Source: CAZTTG01 sp964615935 (GTDB lineage: Bacteria > Planctomycetota > UBA1135 > GCA-002686595). From it: DNA of 64,000 nucleotides. Position numbers and translations under genes: made by a program. This document shows, piece after piece, positions 48,494 to 57,333 of this stretch. The stretch spans positions 12,973-76,972 of the forward strand of contig CAZTTG010000022.1 in assembly GCA_964615935.1 (NCBI GenBank), read 5' to 3'. Every line of letters begins with the position of its first letter. Position 1 is the first letter of the stretch. The notes below the pieces were generated by a model, which was given only the letters and a program-made list of their open reading frames with translations, did not search any database and had not been told where the DNA came from.

Positions 48494-49792
48494 CTACGGC
48501 GTCGAGGAGGGAGCGGGCTCCCGCTCGTATAGCCACACCCAGCCGCGCCACGCGGGCGGCGGCTCGAGCAGGGAGATCTCCAGGTGGCTCTCCTGCAGGC
48601 GCTCGATGAGCGCCTGGTAGTCGGCGTCCGACTCCGCGAGCTCCCGGAAGTCCCCTCCCTCCGCCTGCAGCCGCTCGCTGATGGCGCTCATCTCCTCGTA
48701 CAGCTCTTGGCGCTGATCCCGGAGCTCGCTCAGCCGTCCCTTCTCCTCGTCGCTGAGGTCCGGGCCCTCGGGGCTGACCATCATGTGGTCGCCGACGAGC
48801 AGGTCGGGCAGGCCGTCGCCGTTGTGGTCGCCCACGCCGATCTGCAGGCGGGTCCCCGGCCGGGTGGGCTCGCCCGAGGTGCTGCCCATCTGGCCCGTCT
48901 CCTCCACGAGCAGCTCGCCCGCGGCGAACTCGGGAGCCTTCTTCTCGCCGACGTTGCGGTACCAGACCACCGCGCCCGAGCTGGTCCCCGCGAGGAGGTC
49001 CCACCGCCCGTCCAGGTCCCAGTCGGCGGTGAGCACCGCGGCCTGGCCGCCGGGGGCCTTCAGGTCCTCGCCCGCGGCCTGGACCTTGGTGCTGTGGGGT
49101 TCATAGGCCGGCTCCTTGGCGCTGCCCTCGTTGAGGCGCAGGAACACCAGGCCGCTGGAGGCACCGAGCAGCAGGTCCATGTCCCCGTCGTCGTCCCAGT
49201 CCACCGGGGTGCAGGAGATGCCGTGCTCGTCGGGGTAGTGGGAGGCCTCTACCCCGGTCCACTCGTCCTCCTCGTCGTCCCAGTACTGGCCGAGCCGGAG
49301 CACCGCGCCCTCCTTGTCGAGCACGCCTCGGGGCGCGGCGAAACGCCCACCTCCGAGGCCGTCCAGGACGTACAGGCCGCCCTCGAAGCAGGCTGTGATG
49401 AGATCGAGCTTCCCGTCCCCGTTCATGTCCGCGCCATGCGGACGGATGCCGACGCATCACCAGTTGTGGATGCGGACCTCCTCGCCATCCACCTCGAGCT
49501 TGGTCCCCTGCGCGTAGACCGGAGCCCGGTTCGTGCCGGTGTTCCGGTAGACGTGGATGTCCCCGTGGAAGTCGCCGACCAGGAGGTCCTGCGCCCCGTC
49601 CTCGTTCAGGTCGAGCAGGAAGGGCCCGGTGTGACCGACGCACTCCCCGTGGTCGATGAGCTCACCGCCGGCCTCGAGCCGCACCGGCGGGAGCAGGCCG
49701 CCCGGCTCGGCGATGGGGGCGCCCGACTCGGGCGCGGCGGCGCAGGCCGAGAGGGCGAGTCCGGACAGGGCGGTCCAGGTCGTGCGGTTCAT
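48494..49792 (-). CDS. FG-GAP/VCBS-repeat lipoprotein with in-frame UGA at codon 112, candidate selenoprotein
   Basis: Read through one TGA (49459-49457), the frame gives 432 residues. The N-terminus is a lipoprotein signal (ALSGLALSAC, lipobox LSAC). VCBS/FG-GAP repeats lie on both sides of the stop: LLDLNEDGAQDLLVGDFHGDIHVYRN before it, and DMNGDGKLDLITACFEGGLYVLDG, DWDDDGDMDLLLGASSGLVFLR and DWDLDGRWDLLAGTSSGAVVWYRN after it. A beta-propeller thus spans the TGA, so this is one gene. The site reads HNW-[UGA]-C, placing the recoded residue next to Cys. A coiled-coil helix (DLSDEEKGRLSELRDQRQELYEEMSAISERLQ) follows near the end. The calcium-loop repeats suggest an outer-surface binding or enzymatic propeller. 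A nonsense mutation is the main alternative. Confidence 0.65.
49427..49443 (-). promoter_or_regulatory. SECIS-like hairpin downstream of the in-frame UGA in the FG-GAP gene
   Basis: On the minus strand GTCCGC, loop ATGGC, GCGGAC: a perfect 6-bp stem starting 13 nt after the UGA, with the loop at nt 20-24. It shares the GTC...GAC base, the closing C-G pair and an AYGGC loop with the hairpin in the other UGA-containing gene. Confidence 0.45.
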
Positions 49793-49928
49793 GGCTCTCT
49801 ATCCTCCGGGCGCGATTCTAGCGCGGGCGGCGGAGCCCGGCGCGGGGGATCGGGCCCTCTCTTTCCGGGGTTTCCCCCGGCGGGGTGGGAATGGGTGCGC
49901 GCAGAATGGGGCGGGGAGGGTGGCAGCC

Positions 49929-50954
49929 GTGATCGTCATCGACGGGTCGGAGGGGGAGGGCGGCGGTCAGGTCCTGCGCACCGCGCTGGCCCTGTCGGCG
50001 CTCACCGCTCGACCCTTCCGCGTCGAGCGCATCCGCGTGCGGCGCGCGAGGCCCGGCCTGCGCCGCCAGCACCTCACGGCGGTGCACGCGGCTTCACGTA
50101 TCTCGAACGCGCGGATCGAAGGGGCGGCTCTGGGAGCGCTCGAGCTGTCCTTCCGCCCCGGCGCGGTGCGGCCCGGCGAGTACTGCTTCGACGTGGGCAC
50201 CGCCGGCAGCACGACCCTGGTCCTGCAGACCGTCCTGCCGGCCCTCTGCCTGGCCGGCGGGCCGTCCCGCATCGTCCTCTCGGGCGGCACCCACAACCCC
50301 CTCGCTCCGTCCTTCGACTTCCTGGCCGAGTGCTTCCTGCCGGTGATCGCGCGGATGGGCCCCCGCGTCTCGGCGACCCTCGAGCGGGCGGGCTTCTTCC
50401 CGGCGGGCGGCGGCCGCCTCTCGGTCGAGATCGAGCCCTGCGAGCGCCTCTCGCCCATGGAGCTCGAGGACCGCGGCCCGATCCGCGCCCGCCGCGCCCG
50501 GGCGTGGGTCTCGGCCCTGCCGGCACATATCGGCCGACGCGAGCTCGATACCGCGGCGCGCCTGCTGGACATCCCGCCCGACGGTCTCCGCCTCGAGGAG
50601 GTCCGCGACGCCGCCGGCCCGGGCAACGCCCTGACGGTCGCCTTCGAGACCGAAGCCCTGACCGAGGTCTTCTGCGGCTTCGGCCGCCGCGGCCTCCCGG
50701 CCGAGGCGGTGGCCGAGGGCGTCGCCAGGGAAGCCCGCACCTGGCTGGATGCGGGCGCGCCCGTGGGCCGGCACCTCGCCGACCAGCTCCTCCTGCCCCT
50801 CGCCCTCGCCGGCGGCGGCTCCTTCCGAACGCTGGAGCCCACGCAGCACACCCGCACCAACGCAGGGGTGATCTCGCGCTTCCTCGAGGTGGACTTCGCG
50901 ATCGAGCCGGCCGACGGGAGCACCTGGCGGATCGAGGCACGCGCTCGGAGCTGA
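49929..50954 (+). CDS. rtcA: RNA 3'-terminal phosphate cyclase RtcA
   Basis: RtcA turns RNA 3'-phosphate ends into 2',3'-cyclic phosphates using ATP, the substrate type ligated by RtcB. The 341-residue protein begins with the family signature IDGSEGEGGGQVLRTALALSALT. It also has FDVGTAGSTTLVLQTVLPAL, RAGFFPAGGGRLSVEI and the adenylylated histidine H307 in EPTQHTRTNAGVISRFL. The length matches E. coli (338). GTG at 49929 was chosen for its spacing from GGAGG; GTG 49920 would add three residues. It is convergent with the ECF fusion gene. Confidence 0.95.
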   Translation: MIVIDGSEGEGGGQVLRTALALSALTARPFRVERIRVRRARPGLRRQHLTAVHAASRISNARIEGAALGALELSFRPGAVRPGEYCFDVGTAGSTTLVLQTVLPALCLAGGPSRIVLSGGTHNPLAPSFDFLAECFLPVIARMGPRVSATLERAGFFPAGGGRLSVEIEPCERLSPMELEDRGPIRARRARAWVSALPAHIGRRELDTAARLLDIPPDGLRLEEVRDAAGPGNALTVAFETEALTEVFCGFGRRGLPAEAVAEGVAREARTWLDAGAPVGRHLADQLLLPLALAGGGSFRTLEPTQHTRTNAGVISRFLEVDFAIEPADGSTWRIEARARS

Positions 50955-50965
50955 GCCCGAGGCCC

Positions 50966-53900
50966 TCAGGGAAGGGCGACCCGGGTCTCGGCGCCGGCCC
51001 TGACCGCGGCCTCGAGGACGAGGGGCCAGTCGTCGTCGGGCCAGCCCTCCTCCTGGCCCTCGGGTCGCCGGACGAGCCGCACCTGGCCGGCGGGCACCTG
51101 CGGGATCGTCAGCGGGCCGGCCGCGGCCGAGTAGATCGATCCTCGCCAGATCGCGCCCTCGGGGCCGTGCCACACCAGGCAGTAGTGTGGCGGCTCTCCG
51201 CGAAACTCGTCGATCGGCTCGAGCTCGGGCATGTTCTCGATGGTCAGGCTGCCAGTGGCGAGATCGAGGGCCCAGTCGTTGGCGCCGCCGAAGAGCTCGA
51301 GGTTCTGGTGGATCCAATAGCGCACCGGACCGCTCCTGGGCCCGGTGAGGCCCAGGCTGTGAGCGCCGGGTGCGGATGAGTCCAGATCGAAGCGCCCCAG
51401 CGAGTCGAGCGCGTCGCCGTTCCATCCGCCCTGGTCGTCCAGGCGGACCAGGCTGCTCTGCCAGGCCACGGGCGCCGAGTCATCGATCGTGAGCTGACCG
51501 CGCAGGCGGCAGGGCACGCGGTCGCGCAGGTCCAGGTCATGGAGGGTGGTCTCGCCCGATCGGACCTCGCAGCTCCACTCCACCGGCGCGTCCGGCTCGG
51601 CGTACAGATAGGTGCCGCTCTTCAGACGGCGCAGGAGCTGGGGATCGCAGGAGAGGACCTGCCAGCGGCCGGGGGTCAGTCCCTCGAAGCGGAAGGAGCC
51701 GTCCTCGCCGACCTCGAGGGTGAGTTCGTGGGTATCCCCGCAGCCGACTCCCACGATGGTCCCGCGCGGCTCCACGCCCGGGGCGGTGAGCACGCGGCCC
51801 TCGATGGCGCCGCCGCGTACGAGCTCGAGCTCGGCGCCCTCGACGTTCGCGCCTTCCGCGTAGCGGATCGTTCCCAGCTCCGCCCGCGCCCAGCCCGGGG
51901 CTTCGGCGTGGAGAACGTAGTCGTTGGAGCGGGAGAGCTGGAGGAAGAAGCGGCCCTCCTCGTCGGCCTCCGCCGCGTGGATCACCCGCCCGTCGTAGCG
52001 CGCGTGGAAGCCGTCGTCCGAGATCCCCAGGCCGCCGTCGCGGCCGGGAAAGGGGAAGTGCGCGTGCACGCGCGCTCCCGCTACCGGCGATCCGTCCGCC
52101 AGCACCCGGCCGGAGATCCCCGTGGCCCGGCGCAGGGGGAAGACCAGCCGTTCGGGCGCGCTCGCGGGGTCGAAGGGCCCCTGGGGCACGGCGGTCCAGC
52201 CGTCGGCGCTCACCCCGATGCGGAAGCGCGCATCGGGAACGCGCAGCCTCAGGCTCCCGCGCTTTGTGGCCTCGGATTCGACCCTCAGGCCGTACCCCTC
52301 CTCGGAGGTGAGCCACGCGCGAGCGCCCTCGACCGTCTGGCCCTCGGGGTCCTGCGGATCGACCTCGATCCAGCGCTCTCCGCCGAAGCGGACGACGAGG
52401 TCCCGGGTGCCGGCGGGGATCGAGGTCTTGCGGACGCCGTCGGAGTCCATCTGCTCCCGGCTGAAGAAGAGCTCGTAGCTGCGATCCCGCACGACCGGGA
52501 TCTCGAAGCGCCCGTCGCGGCCGGTCACCGCCATGCGGCCCTCGAGGCGGTAGCGATCCTCGCCGTCGAAGCGCACCCAGATGCCGCGCAACGGCTTCTC
52601 CTCGCCGTCGAGCACGATGCCGGAGATGAGGTTCTCCGGGCCGGGAGGCTCGAGCACGAGGGTGCCGACGGACACGGTCCCGCCCGCATGCACGGCCGCG
52701 GGCTCGCTGTAGGCCGAGAGCATTCCGTGCCTGCCGGCCCAGACCGACACGAAGGTGGCGGGCACGCCCTCGAGCCGGAAGGTCCCGTCTCGGGCCGAGC
52801 GCGACACGTTTCGGGATCCCAGGCCGACGACGTTCGTACCGAAGACGCGAGCCTCGTCGATCTCGGCCGGGGTCTCGGGCTCGAAGCCGGCGGAGGCGTA
52901 GACGAACGCATTCGCAGAGGGCCGGCCCGCGGCGTCGACGACGCGGCCGGTCACCGCGCCGCCAGGCTCCAGGCGGACCTCGCCGAGGTACTGCTCACCC
53001 GGGCCCTTCACCTTCGCGTACCACGCATGGGTCGCGAGCGCATCTCCGGTCGCCCGCAGCTCGATCTCGCCTCCGCCCACCATGCGGCCCTCGTAGGGCC
53101 AGCCCAGCTCGAGCCGGACGCGGCCGTCGGGATCGCTCTCGCCGTGGGGGGCTCCCTTGCCGTCGGGCACGGTGAGCCGCGCGCCGGCGATGGGCGCGCC
53201 GGACAGGTCGAGGAATCGGGCGAGGAGCGCATAGGACGGCCCTTCCTCGACCGGCGGGGCCTCTTCCGGCTCGTCGAGGGCCATTCGCTCGCTGGCTTCG
53301 ACCTCGGCGGGCGCCTCCTCGGTAGCCGGCGTCTCCTCCTCGGGCGCCTCGATCGCGACGAGCTCGGGATCGGGCCCGGGATCGGCGAGCTGGGGGCCCG
53401 CCGGCGCCGGCCCCCGCCCGGGCCCCATGAGGATCGCGAGCACCACCGCGGCGGCCACGGCGACGGCCGCGAGGGCGAGCTTGCCCGCGGCTCCGATGGC
53501 CAGCGCGCTGGTCGCGACCGCGGGCGCCGCGCCCGAGCCGTGGCGCATGGCGTCGCCGAGCAGGGGCGCCAGCCACGCGCCGCGCCGCCCCTCGCACGTC
53601 CGGTCGAGCTTCGCGCGCAGCTTCTCCAGCGAGCGCGACAGCCGCGAGCGCACGGCCGTTCCCGAGAGTCCGAGCCTCTCGGCGATCTGGCGCGGCGCCA
53701 GGCCCTCGAAGTAGCGCAGCACCACGACCTCGCGGTCGGGCGGGGCGAGCGCCATGACGGCGTCCACCAGCTCGCGCTGCAGGGCCACGCGCTCGACCGA
53801 CTCGGCGACCGAGGGGGAGCGCTCGGCGCGGGCCGCGGCTCGCTCCCGATCCCTCGCCCGCTCGGCTCGGCGCCTCTTCGTGCGCGAGACGTTGCGCGCC

Positions 53901-54097
53901 ACGGTCGCCAGCCAGGCGCGCAGGCTGCCCTCGTCCGGGGCATGGCGCGGCGGCCGCTCGAGCGCGGCCACCCAGGTGTCCTGCACCACGTCCTCGGCCC
54001 GGTCCGCGTCCCCGGCGAGCCCCAGGGCCAGGGCGCGCAGCCAGCCCGTCTGCCGCAGCAGGAGCTCGGGGTCGATCGGGGTGGGTCGGGCGGTCAT
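50966..54097 (-). CDS. ECF sigma factor fused to a transmembrane segment and carboxypeptidase-regulatory-like domains
   Basis: This 1,043-residue hybrid starts with an ECF sigma factor. Region 2 covers about 12-75 (LRQTGWLRALALGLAGDADRAEDVVQDTWVAALER). Region 4 covers about 108-160 (LVDAVMALAPPDREVVVLRYFEGLAPRQIAERLGLSGTAVRSRLSRSLEKL). A single hydrophobic helix lies at about 206-224 (KLALAAVAVAAAVVLAILMG). A Pro/Glu-rich linker follows, then about 750 residues of beta domains of the carboxypeptidase-regulatory (CarboxypepD_reg/Ig-like) type, repeatedly reading 'ISGRVL.DG.PV.GARV' or 'GAVTGRVVDAAGRP'. The sigma part would face the cytosol and the repeats the outside, so regulation may need proteolytic release. 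No separate anti-sigma gene is adjacent. Such architectures are reported in planctomycetes; target genes are unknown. Confidence 0.85.
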   Translation of the reverse strand: MTARPTPIDPELLLRQTGWLRALALGLAGDADRAEDVVQDTWVAALERPPRHAPDEGSLRAWLATVARNVSRTKRRRAERARDRERAAARAERSPSVAESVERVALQRELVDAVMALAPPDREVVVLRYFEGLAPRQIAERLGLSGTAVRSRLSRSLEKLRAKLDRTCEGRRGAWLAPLLGDAMRHGSGAAPAVATSALAIGAAGKLALAAVAVAAAVVLAILMGPGRGPAPAGPQLADPGPDPELVAIEAPEEETPATEEAPAEVEASERMALDEPEEAPPVEEGPSYALLARFLDLSGAPIAGARLTVPDGKGAPHGESDPDGRVRLELGWPYEGRMVGGGEIELRATGDALATHAWYAKVKGPGEQYLGEVRLEPGGAVTGRVVDAAGRPSANAFVYASAGFEPETPAEIDEARVFGTNVVGLGSRNVSRSARDGTFRLEGVPATFVSVWAGRHGMLSAYSEPAAVHAGGTVSVGTLVLEPPGPENLISGIVLDGEEKPLRGIWVRFDGEDRYRLEGRMAVTGRDGRFEIPVVRDRSYELFFSREQMDSDGVRKTSIPAGTRDLVVRFGGERWIEVDPQDPEGQTVEGARAWLTSEEGYGLRVESEATKRGSLRLRVPDARFRIGVSADGWTAVPQGPFDPASAPERLVFPLRRATGISGRVLADGSPVAGARVHAHFPFPGRDGGLGISDDGFHARYDGRVIHAAEADEEGRFFLQLSRSNDYVLHAEAPGWARAELGTIRYAEGANVEGAELELVRGGAIEGRVLTAPGVEPRGTIVGVGCGDTHELTLEVGEDGSFRFEGLTPGRWQVLSCDPQLLRRLKSGTYLYAEPDAPVEWSCEVRSGETTLHDLDLRDRVPCRLRGQLTIDDSAPVAWQSSLVRLDDQGGWNGDALDSLGRFDLDSSAPGAHSLGLTGPRSGPVRYWIHQNLELFGGANDWALDLATGSLTIENMPELEPIDEFRGEPPHYCLVWHGPEGAIWRGSIYSAAAGPLTIPQVPAGQVRLVRRPEGQEEGWPDDDWPLVLEAAVRAGAETRVALP

Positions 54098-54151
54098 GGC
54101 TTCGGAGATTCAAACGCCGCGCTCGCGGGTTTGTTGCATGCGACCGCGGGA

Positions 54152-56005
54152 TTACCAGTCGAAGGGGATCTCGAGGAGGCCCGAATACTCGTCGGCCAGG
54201 ATGGGGGGAAGCGCCTGGAAGTTGCACCCCCCCGAGAGCCGGGCCTTCCAGGCGGGCGGATCCCCGGCGGCGAGCAGGCCCAGGGCGTCCGCCGCGAAGC
54301 CCCGGGCGAGCAGGGTGGCCTCCTCGTTCTCCAGCAGCGCGATCAGGGGGTCGATCGAGCTGGCGTCCCCGAGGTGGCCCATGGCCATGGAGATCGCAGC
54401 CTGGGAGGCCACGCCGCCGGCCTCGGCCAGCATCTCCGAGAGGATTCGTGCCGAGGCCCCGTCGTCCAGGAGGCGTGCGGCCGTCGCGGCGGAGTTCATG
54501 AGCCCGGGCCTGAACGTGGACGTCCTCAGGATCCCGCGAATCGCTCGTGTGGCCTCGAGATCGCCCATCAACCCGAGGCCCCAGACGCAGCCTGCACGCG
54601 CGAGGGGAGCGCTGGCCTCCTCCAGCCTGTAGCGAGCGCGTTCCGCGGATGAACGATCGCGCGCCAGGCCCGCCCCCACGGCGAACGCGGCGATCTCCCC
54701 ACTCGTCCTGCATTTCAGGAAGGCCGTGTGGAGCTCATCGATCGCCGGTGACGAGTCGGCCTTGCCTGGGTCGGCCTGAATCCGGGAGCGCTCCATGACG
54801 CCGATGGAGAGCCCGGCCCACATCCGGATCCAGACCTCCCCAGACAAGAGCGCCTCGACCAGCGCGGGGCGCGCCTGCGCGGCGCCGGCGAGGGGGTCTC
54901 CCTCCCCGCGCCCCGCCCGTCGCGCCACCTGCGCCAGCGCGATCAGCGCGAAGCCGCGCGTGGTGAATTCGGACTCGCCACCCGCCAGGTCGATCAGTGC
55001 CCGGCGGACCTCGCGATCGATGGGGTCCCCGTCGCAGTCGCCGAGCATGCCGAGGGCCAGGGCGCAGGACTGTCGGACCTCTTCGGAGATGCTCGCTTCC
55101 TCGTCCAGGTCCTCGATGAAGGAGGCCGCGGCCTGCTCGACCAGCTTCCGTGGGCGGGCGCCGCCCGACCGCAGGAGCCGCGCGATCGCGGTTGGGCAGT
55201 GCGCCCTCGCCAGCGCGCCGCCGAGCCCCTCGTAGTAGGCATCGAGGAGGAAACGGATCTGTGCCTCGAGACACTCGTTGCCGGCCAAGCCGCCCTCCGG
55301 GGAGGTCCAGTCCGGATCCGAGGGAAGCGCGATTAGCCCCATCGCGGTGACCGCCGCCACGCCGAAGTCGGGGCTCATCCGCGACACCTCATCTCCGCGC
55401 AGGATCGAGACCAGTGTGGCGACGACCTCACGCCGCGCCTCGTCATCGGGCTCGATGCGATCGGCGAGCAGGCCCAGCCCGATGGTCGCGTGGGCGCGCG
55501 TCCGCCAGGAAACCTCTGCGATGGTTTCCTCCCTCAATACGGCGGCGCGTCCCTCGGGCGTGTCCAGGGCGAGGTGCGTCAGGATCCCGATCGAGCGCCG
55601 ATCGCCCAGGATCCCGAGGGCCAGGGCCGCCCTCTCGGTGATCTCCGGGTGGCCGTCCGACAGGAAGCCCCCGATGACGTCAGCGAGGCTCTTCGCGTCC
55701 GGATCCGCGGGCTCGCCATCCCCGATCTGCGCCAGGCCCACGAGGCAGCTCGGGACGATGCTGTCGCTCTGCCCCCGCTCCAGAGCGCGCAGGAAGGCGG
55801 GCGCGATCTTGCGGCGGATCTCCCCCTCGGTCGGGGGCCGGACGGGAGGCCGGTCCTCGTCCGGCTCGCCGAGCGCGGCGCGCTCCACGCTCAGGTAGGG
55901 AGCCTTGTTGTACTCCCACCAGGTCTCCCAATCGATGAGCCGCTGCCCGGAGACCGGCCCGACCAGCAGGAGGAAGGCGATCGCGGCCGGGACTCGCAGG
56001 TGCAT
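54152..56005 (-). CDS. Exported HEAT-repeat protein
   Basis: This 617-residue protein has a signal peptide (MHLRVPAAIAFLLLVGPVSG) and then a short aromatic start (RLIDWETWWEYNKAPYL). The remainder is alpha-helical repeats of the HEAT/PBS-lyase kind: ITERAALALGILGDRRSIGILTHLAL, RTRAHATIGLGLLADRI, VRQSCALALGMLGDCDGD, ARAGCVWGLGLMGDLEATRAIRGIL, VASQAAISMAMGHLGDASSIDPLIALLENE. About 12 units would make a superhelical scaffold. No catalytic motif was seen. The GGGGAGGA site precedes the ATG. It lies 54 bases downstream of nothing on its strand that is clearly co-transcribed; the ECF fusion begins 55 bases beyond its end, so the two may form one transcript. Confidence 0.8.
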   Translation of the reverse strand: MHLRVPAAIAFLLLVGPVSGQRLIDWETWWEYNKAPYLSVERAALGEPDEDRPPVRPPTEGEIRRKIAPAFLRALERGQSDSIVPSCLVGLAQIGDGEPADPDAKSLADVIGGFLSDGHPEITERAALALGILGDRRSIGILTHLALDTPEGRAAVLREETIAEVSWRTRAHATIGLGLLADRIEPDDEARREVVATLVSILRGDEVSRMSPDFGVAAVTAMGLIALPSDPDWTSPEGGLAGNECLEAQIRFLLDAYYEGLGGALARAHCPTAIARLLRSGGARPRKLVEQAAASFIEDLDEEASISEEVRQSCALALGMLGDCDGDPIDREVRRALIDLAGGESEFTTRGFALIALAQVARRAGRGEGDPLAGAAQARPALVEALLSGEVWIRMWAGLSIGVMERSRIQADPGKADSSPAIDELHTAFLKCRTSGEIAAFAVGAGLARDRSSAERARYRLEEASAPLARAGCVWGLGLMGDLEATRAIRGILRTSTFRPGLMNSAATAARLLDDGASARILSEMLAEAGGVASQAAISMAMGHLGDASSIDPLIALLENEEATLLARGFAADALGLLAAGDPPAWKARLSGGCNFQALPPILADEYSGLLEIPFDW

Positions 56006-56068
56006 GGGATCCTCCCCTCCCCGGTTCTCAGGAGGCCTTCGACGGGAGCGCGCGCCCGCCCCGGGGCC

Positions 56069-57226
56069 TCAGACGAGCTCGCCCCCCTCCATAATCACCC
56101 GCCGGCGGCCGGCCTTGGAGATCACCGCGATGGTGGGCTTCTTGACGATGCAGTCGAGGTGGATGAAGGCCTCGGCGTCGTCGTCGTAGTTGGCGCCGAT
56201 GGCGAAGTGACAGGTTCCGCGGATTTTCTCGTCCTCGAGCATGTTCCCGGTGATCCGGGCGGCGGGGTTGAGCCCGATGCCCAGCTCGCCCACGTGGCGG
56301 GCGTTCTTCTCGTAGGAGGCCACCTTGGCGGCCGTCCAGCCGGTCTGGCCCTTCATCTTGCGGGCCGCCTCCTCGCCCAGGAGCAGCGAGCCCTCGAAGC
56401 GCTTGGCGCCCGCGCCGCCGCGCACGGTCTGGACCCGGCCGCCCGAGACCTCCAGGCTCACCGGCTTCCGGGGCACGAAGGCGCCGCCCCCGTCGGCCGT
56501 GGCCAGGGAGCCGTCGAAGACGAGGAGGCCCTCGGCGTCGTAGTTGGCCGGGGAGACGTAGGTCTCGCCCGCGGGCAGGTTGCCGCCCGAGCCGGGCTTG
56601 CTGAAGTTGCCGTCGTCCAGGCGCGCCTTGCGGCCGCGTAGGCCCAGCTCGATGTCGGTGCCGCCGGGCGCGGTGACGTGCACCCGATCGGCGCCCGTGA
56701 GGGCCCGCTCCAGCTTGCGCGCGTCGCGCGCCATGGTGGCGTAGTCCACCGGCACGGTGCGCACGAAGGAGTCCACCGTGATCGAGGGCGACCAGAAGGA
56801 GCGGGCCTTCCCGGTGCCCATCAGCGCGTTGAACACGTGGGGCCACTTGCCCTTGACGCCCTTGTAGCGGTAGGGCTTCTCCAGGCCGAAGCGGTCCTTG
56901 CCCAGCTTGTCGGCGCTGATCGAGATGATCACCTCGGGCTCGGAGCGCAGGGCGTGGATCACCGAGTCGGAGGCCAGATCCAGCGAGGTGCGCCGCGGCT
57001 GGACGACGATGCTGGCGTCCGCGCCGGTGGCGATGGCCGCGTCGTAGAGCGCCGACGAGATGGCCAGGACGTCCTCGAGCGGGTTGGTGACGATCAGCAC
57101 CCGCTCCGTCTTCTTGACGCGCAGGACCTTCCCGATGGCGGTCTCCGCCGCCCGGGCGAGTCCCCGGGCCTGGCCGCCCACGAGCCCCGCAAGACCTGTC
57201 TTCCGCCGCCTCGTCGCCTTCTTCAC
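56069..57226 (-). CDS. M29-type (thermophilic-family) aminopeptidase
   Basis: This 385-residue protein resembles the M29 metallo-aminopeptidases (AmpS/AmpT) and related leucyl aminopeptidases. Matching segments are ERVLIVTNPLEDVLAISSALYDAAIATGAD at the N-terminus, GNLPAGETYVSPANYDAEGLLVFDGS (Glu of the dinuclear metal site), GELGIGLNPAARITGNMLEDEKIRGTCHFAIGANYDDDAEAFIHLDCIV (Glu, His and His-x-Asp ligands) and the closing IMEGGELV. The basic first 20 residues (KKATRRRKTG) look like a cytosolic start. GTG at 57226 was selected; a purine-rich AAAGGGG sits upstream, and the longer frame is a shadow of the radical SAM gene. No operon partner is evident. Confidence 0.75.
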   Translation of the reverse strand: MKKATRRRKTGLAGLVGGQARGLARAAETAIGKVLRVKKTERVLIVTNPLEDVLAISSALYDAAIATGADASIVVQPRRTSLDLASDSVIHALRSEPEVIISISADKLGKDRFGLEKPYRYKGVKGKWPHVFNALMGTGKARSFWSPSITVDSFVRTVPVDYATMARDARKLERALTGADRVHVTAPGGTDIELGLRGRKARLDDGNFSKPGSGGNLPAGETYVSPANYDAEGLLVFDGSLATADGGGAFVPRKPVSLEVSGGRVQTVRGGAGAKRFEGSLLLGEEAARKMKGQTGWTAAKVASYEKNARHVGELGIGLNPAARITGNMLEDEKIRGTCHFAIGANYDDDAEAFIHLDCIVKKPTIAVISKAGRRRVIMEGGELV

Positions 57227-57333
57227 GCTGCGCCCCTTTCCGCTGTCCAAGTCGATTCGATACCGCGAGCGGACACGATACGGCGGGCCGGGCGTGAGTC
57301 CACGGGTTTCCCCGCGCCGATCGCGGCCCCGAC

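Noticed and set aside
48494..49426. Separate cytosolic FG-GAP gene starting at 49426
   Set aside because: The start would fall inside a VCBS repeat (MNGDGKLDL). The lipoprotein signal and first repeats lie in the same frame upstream of the UGA.
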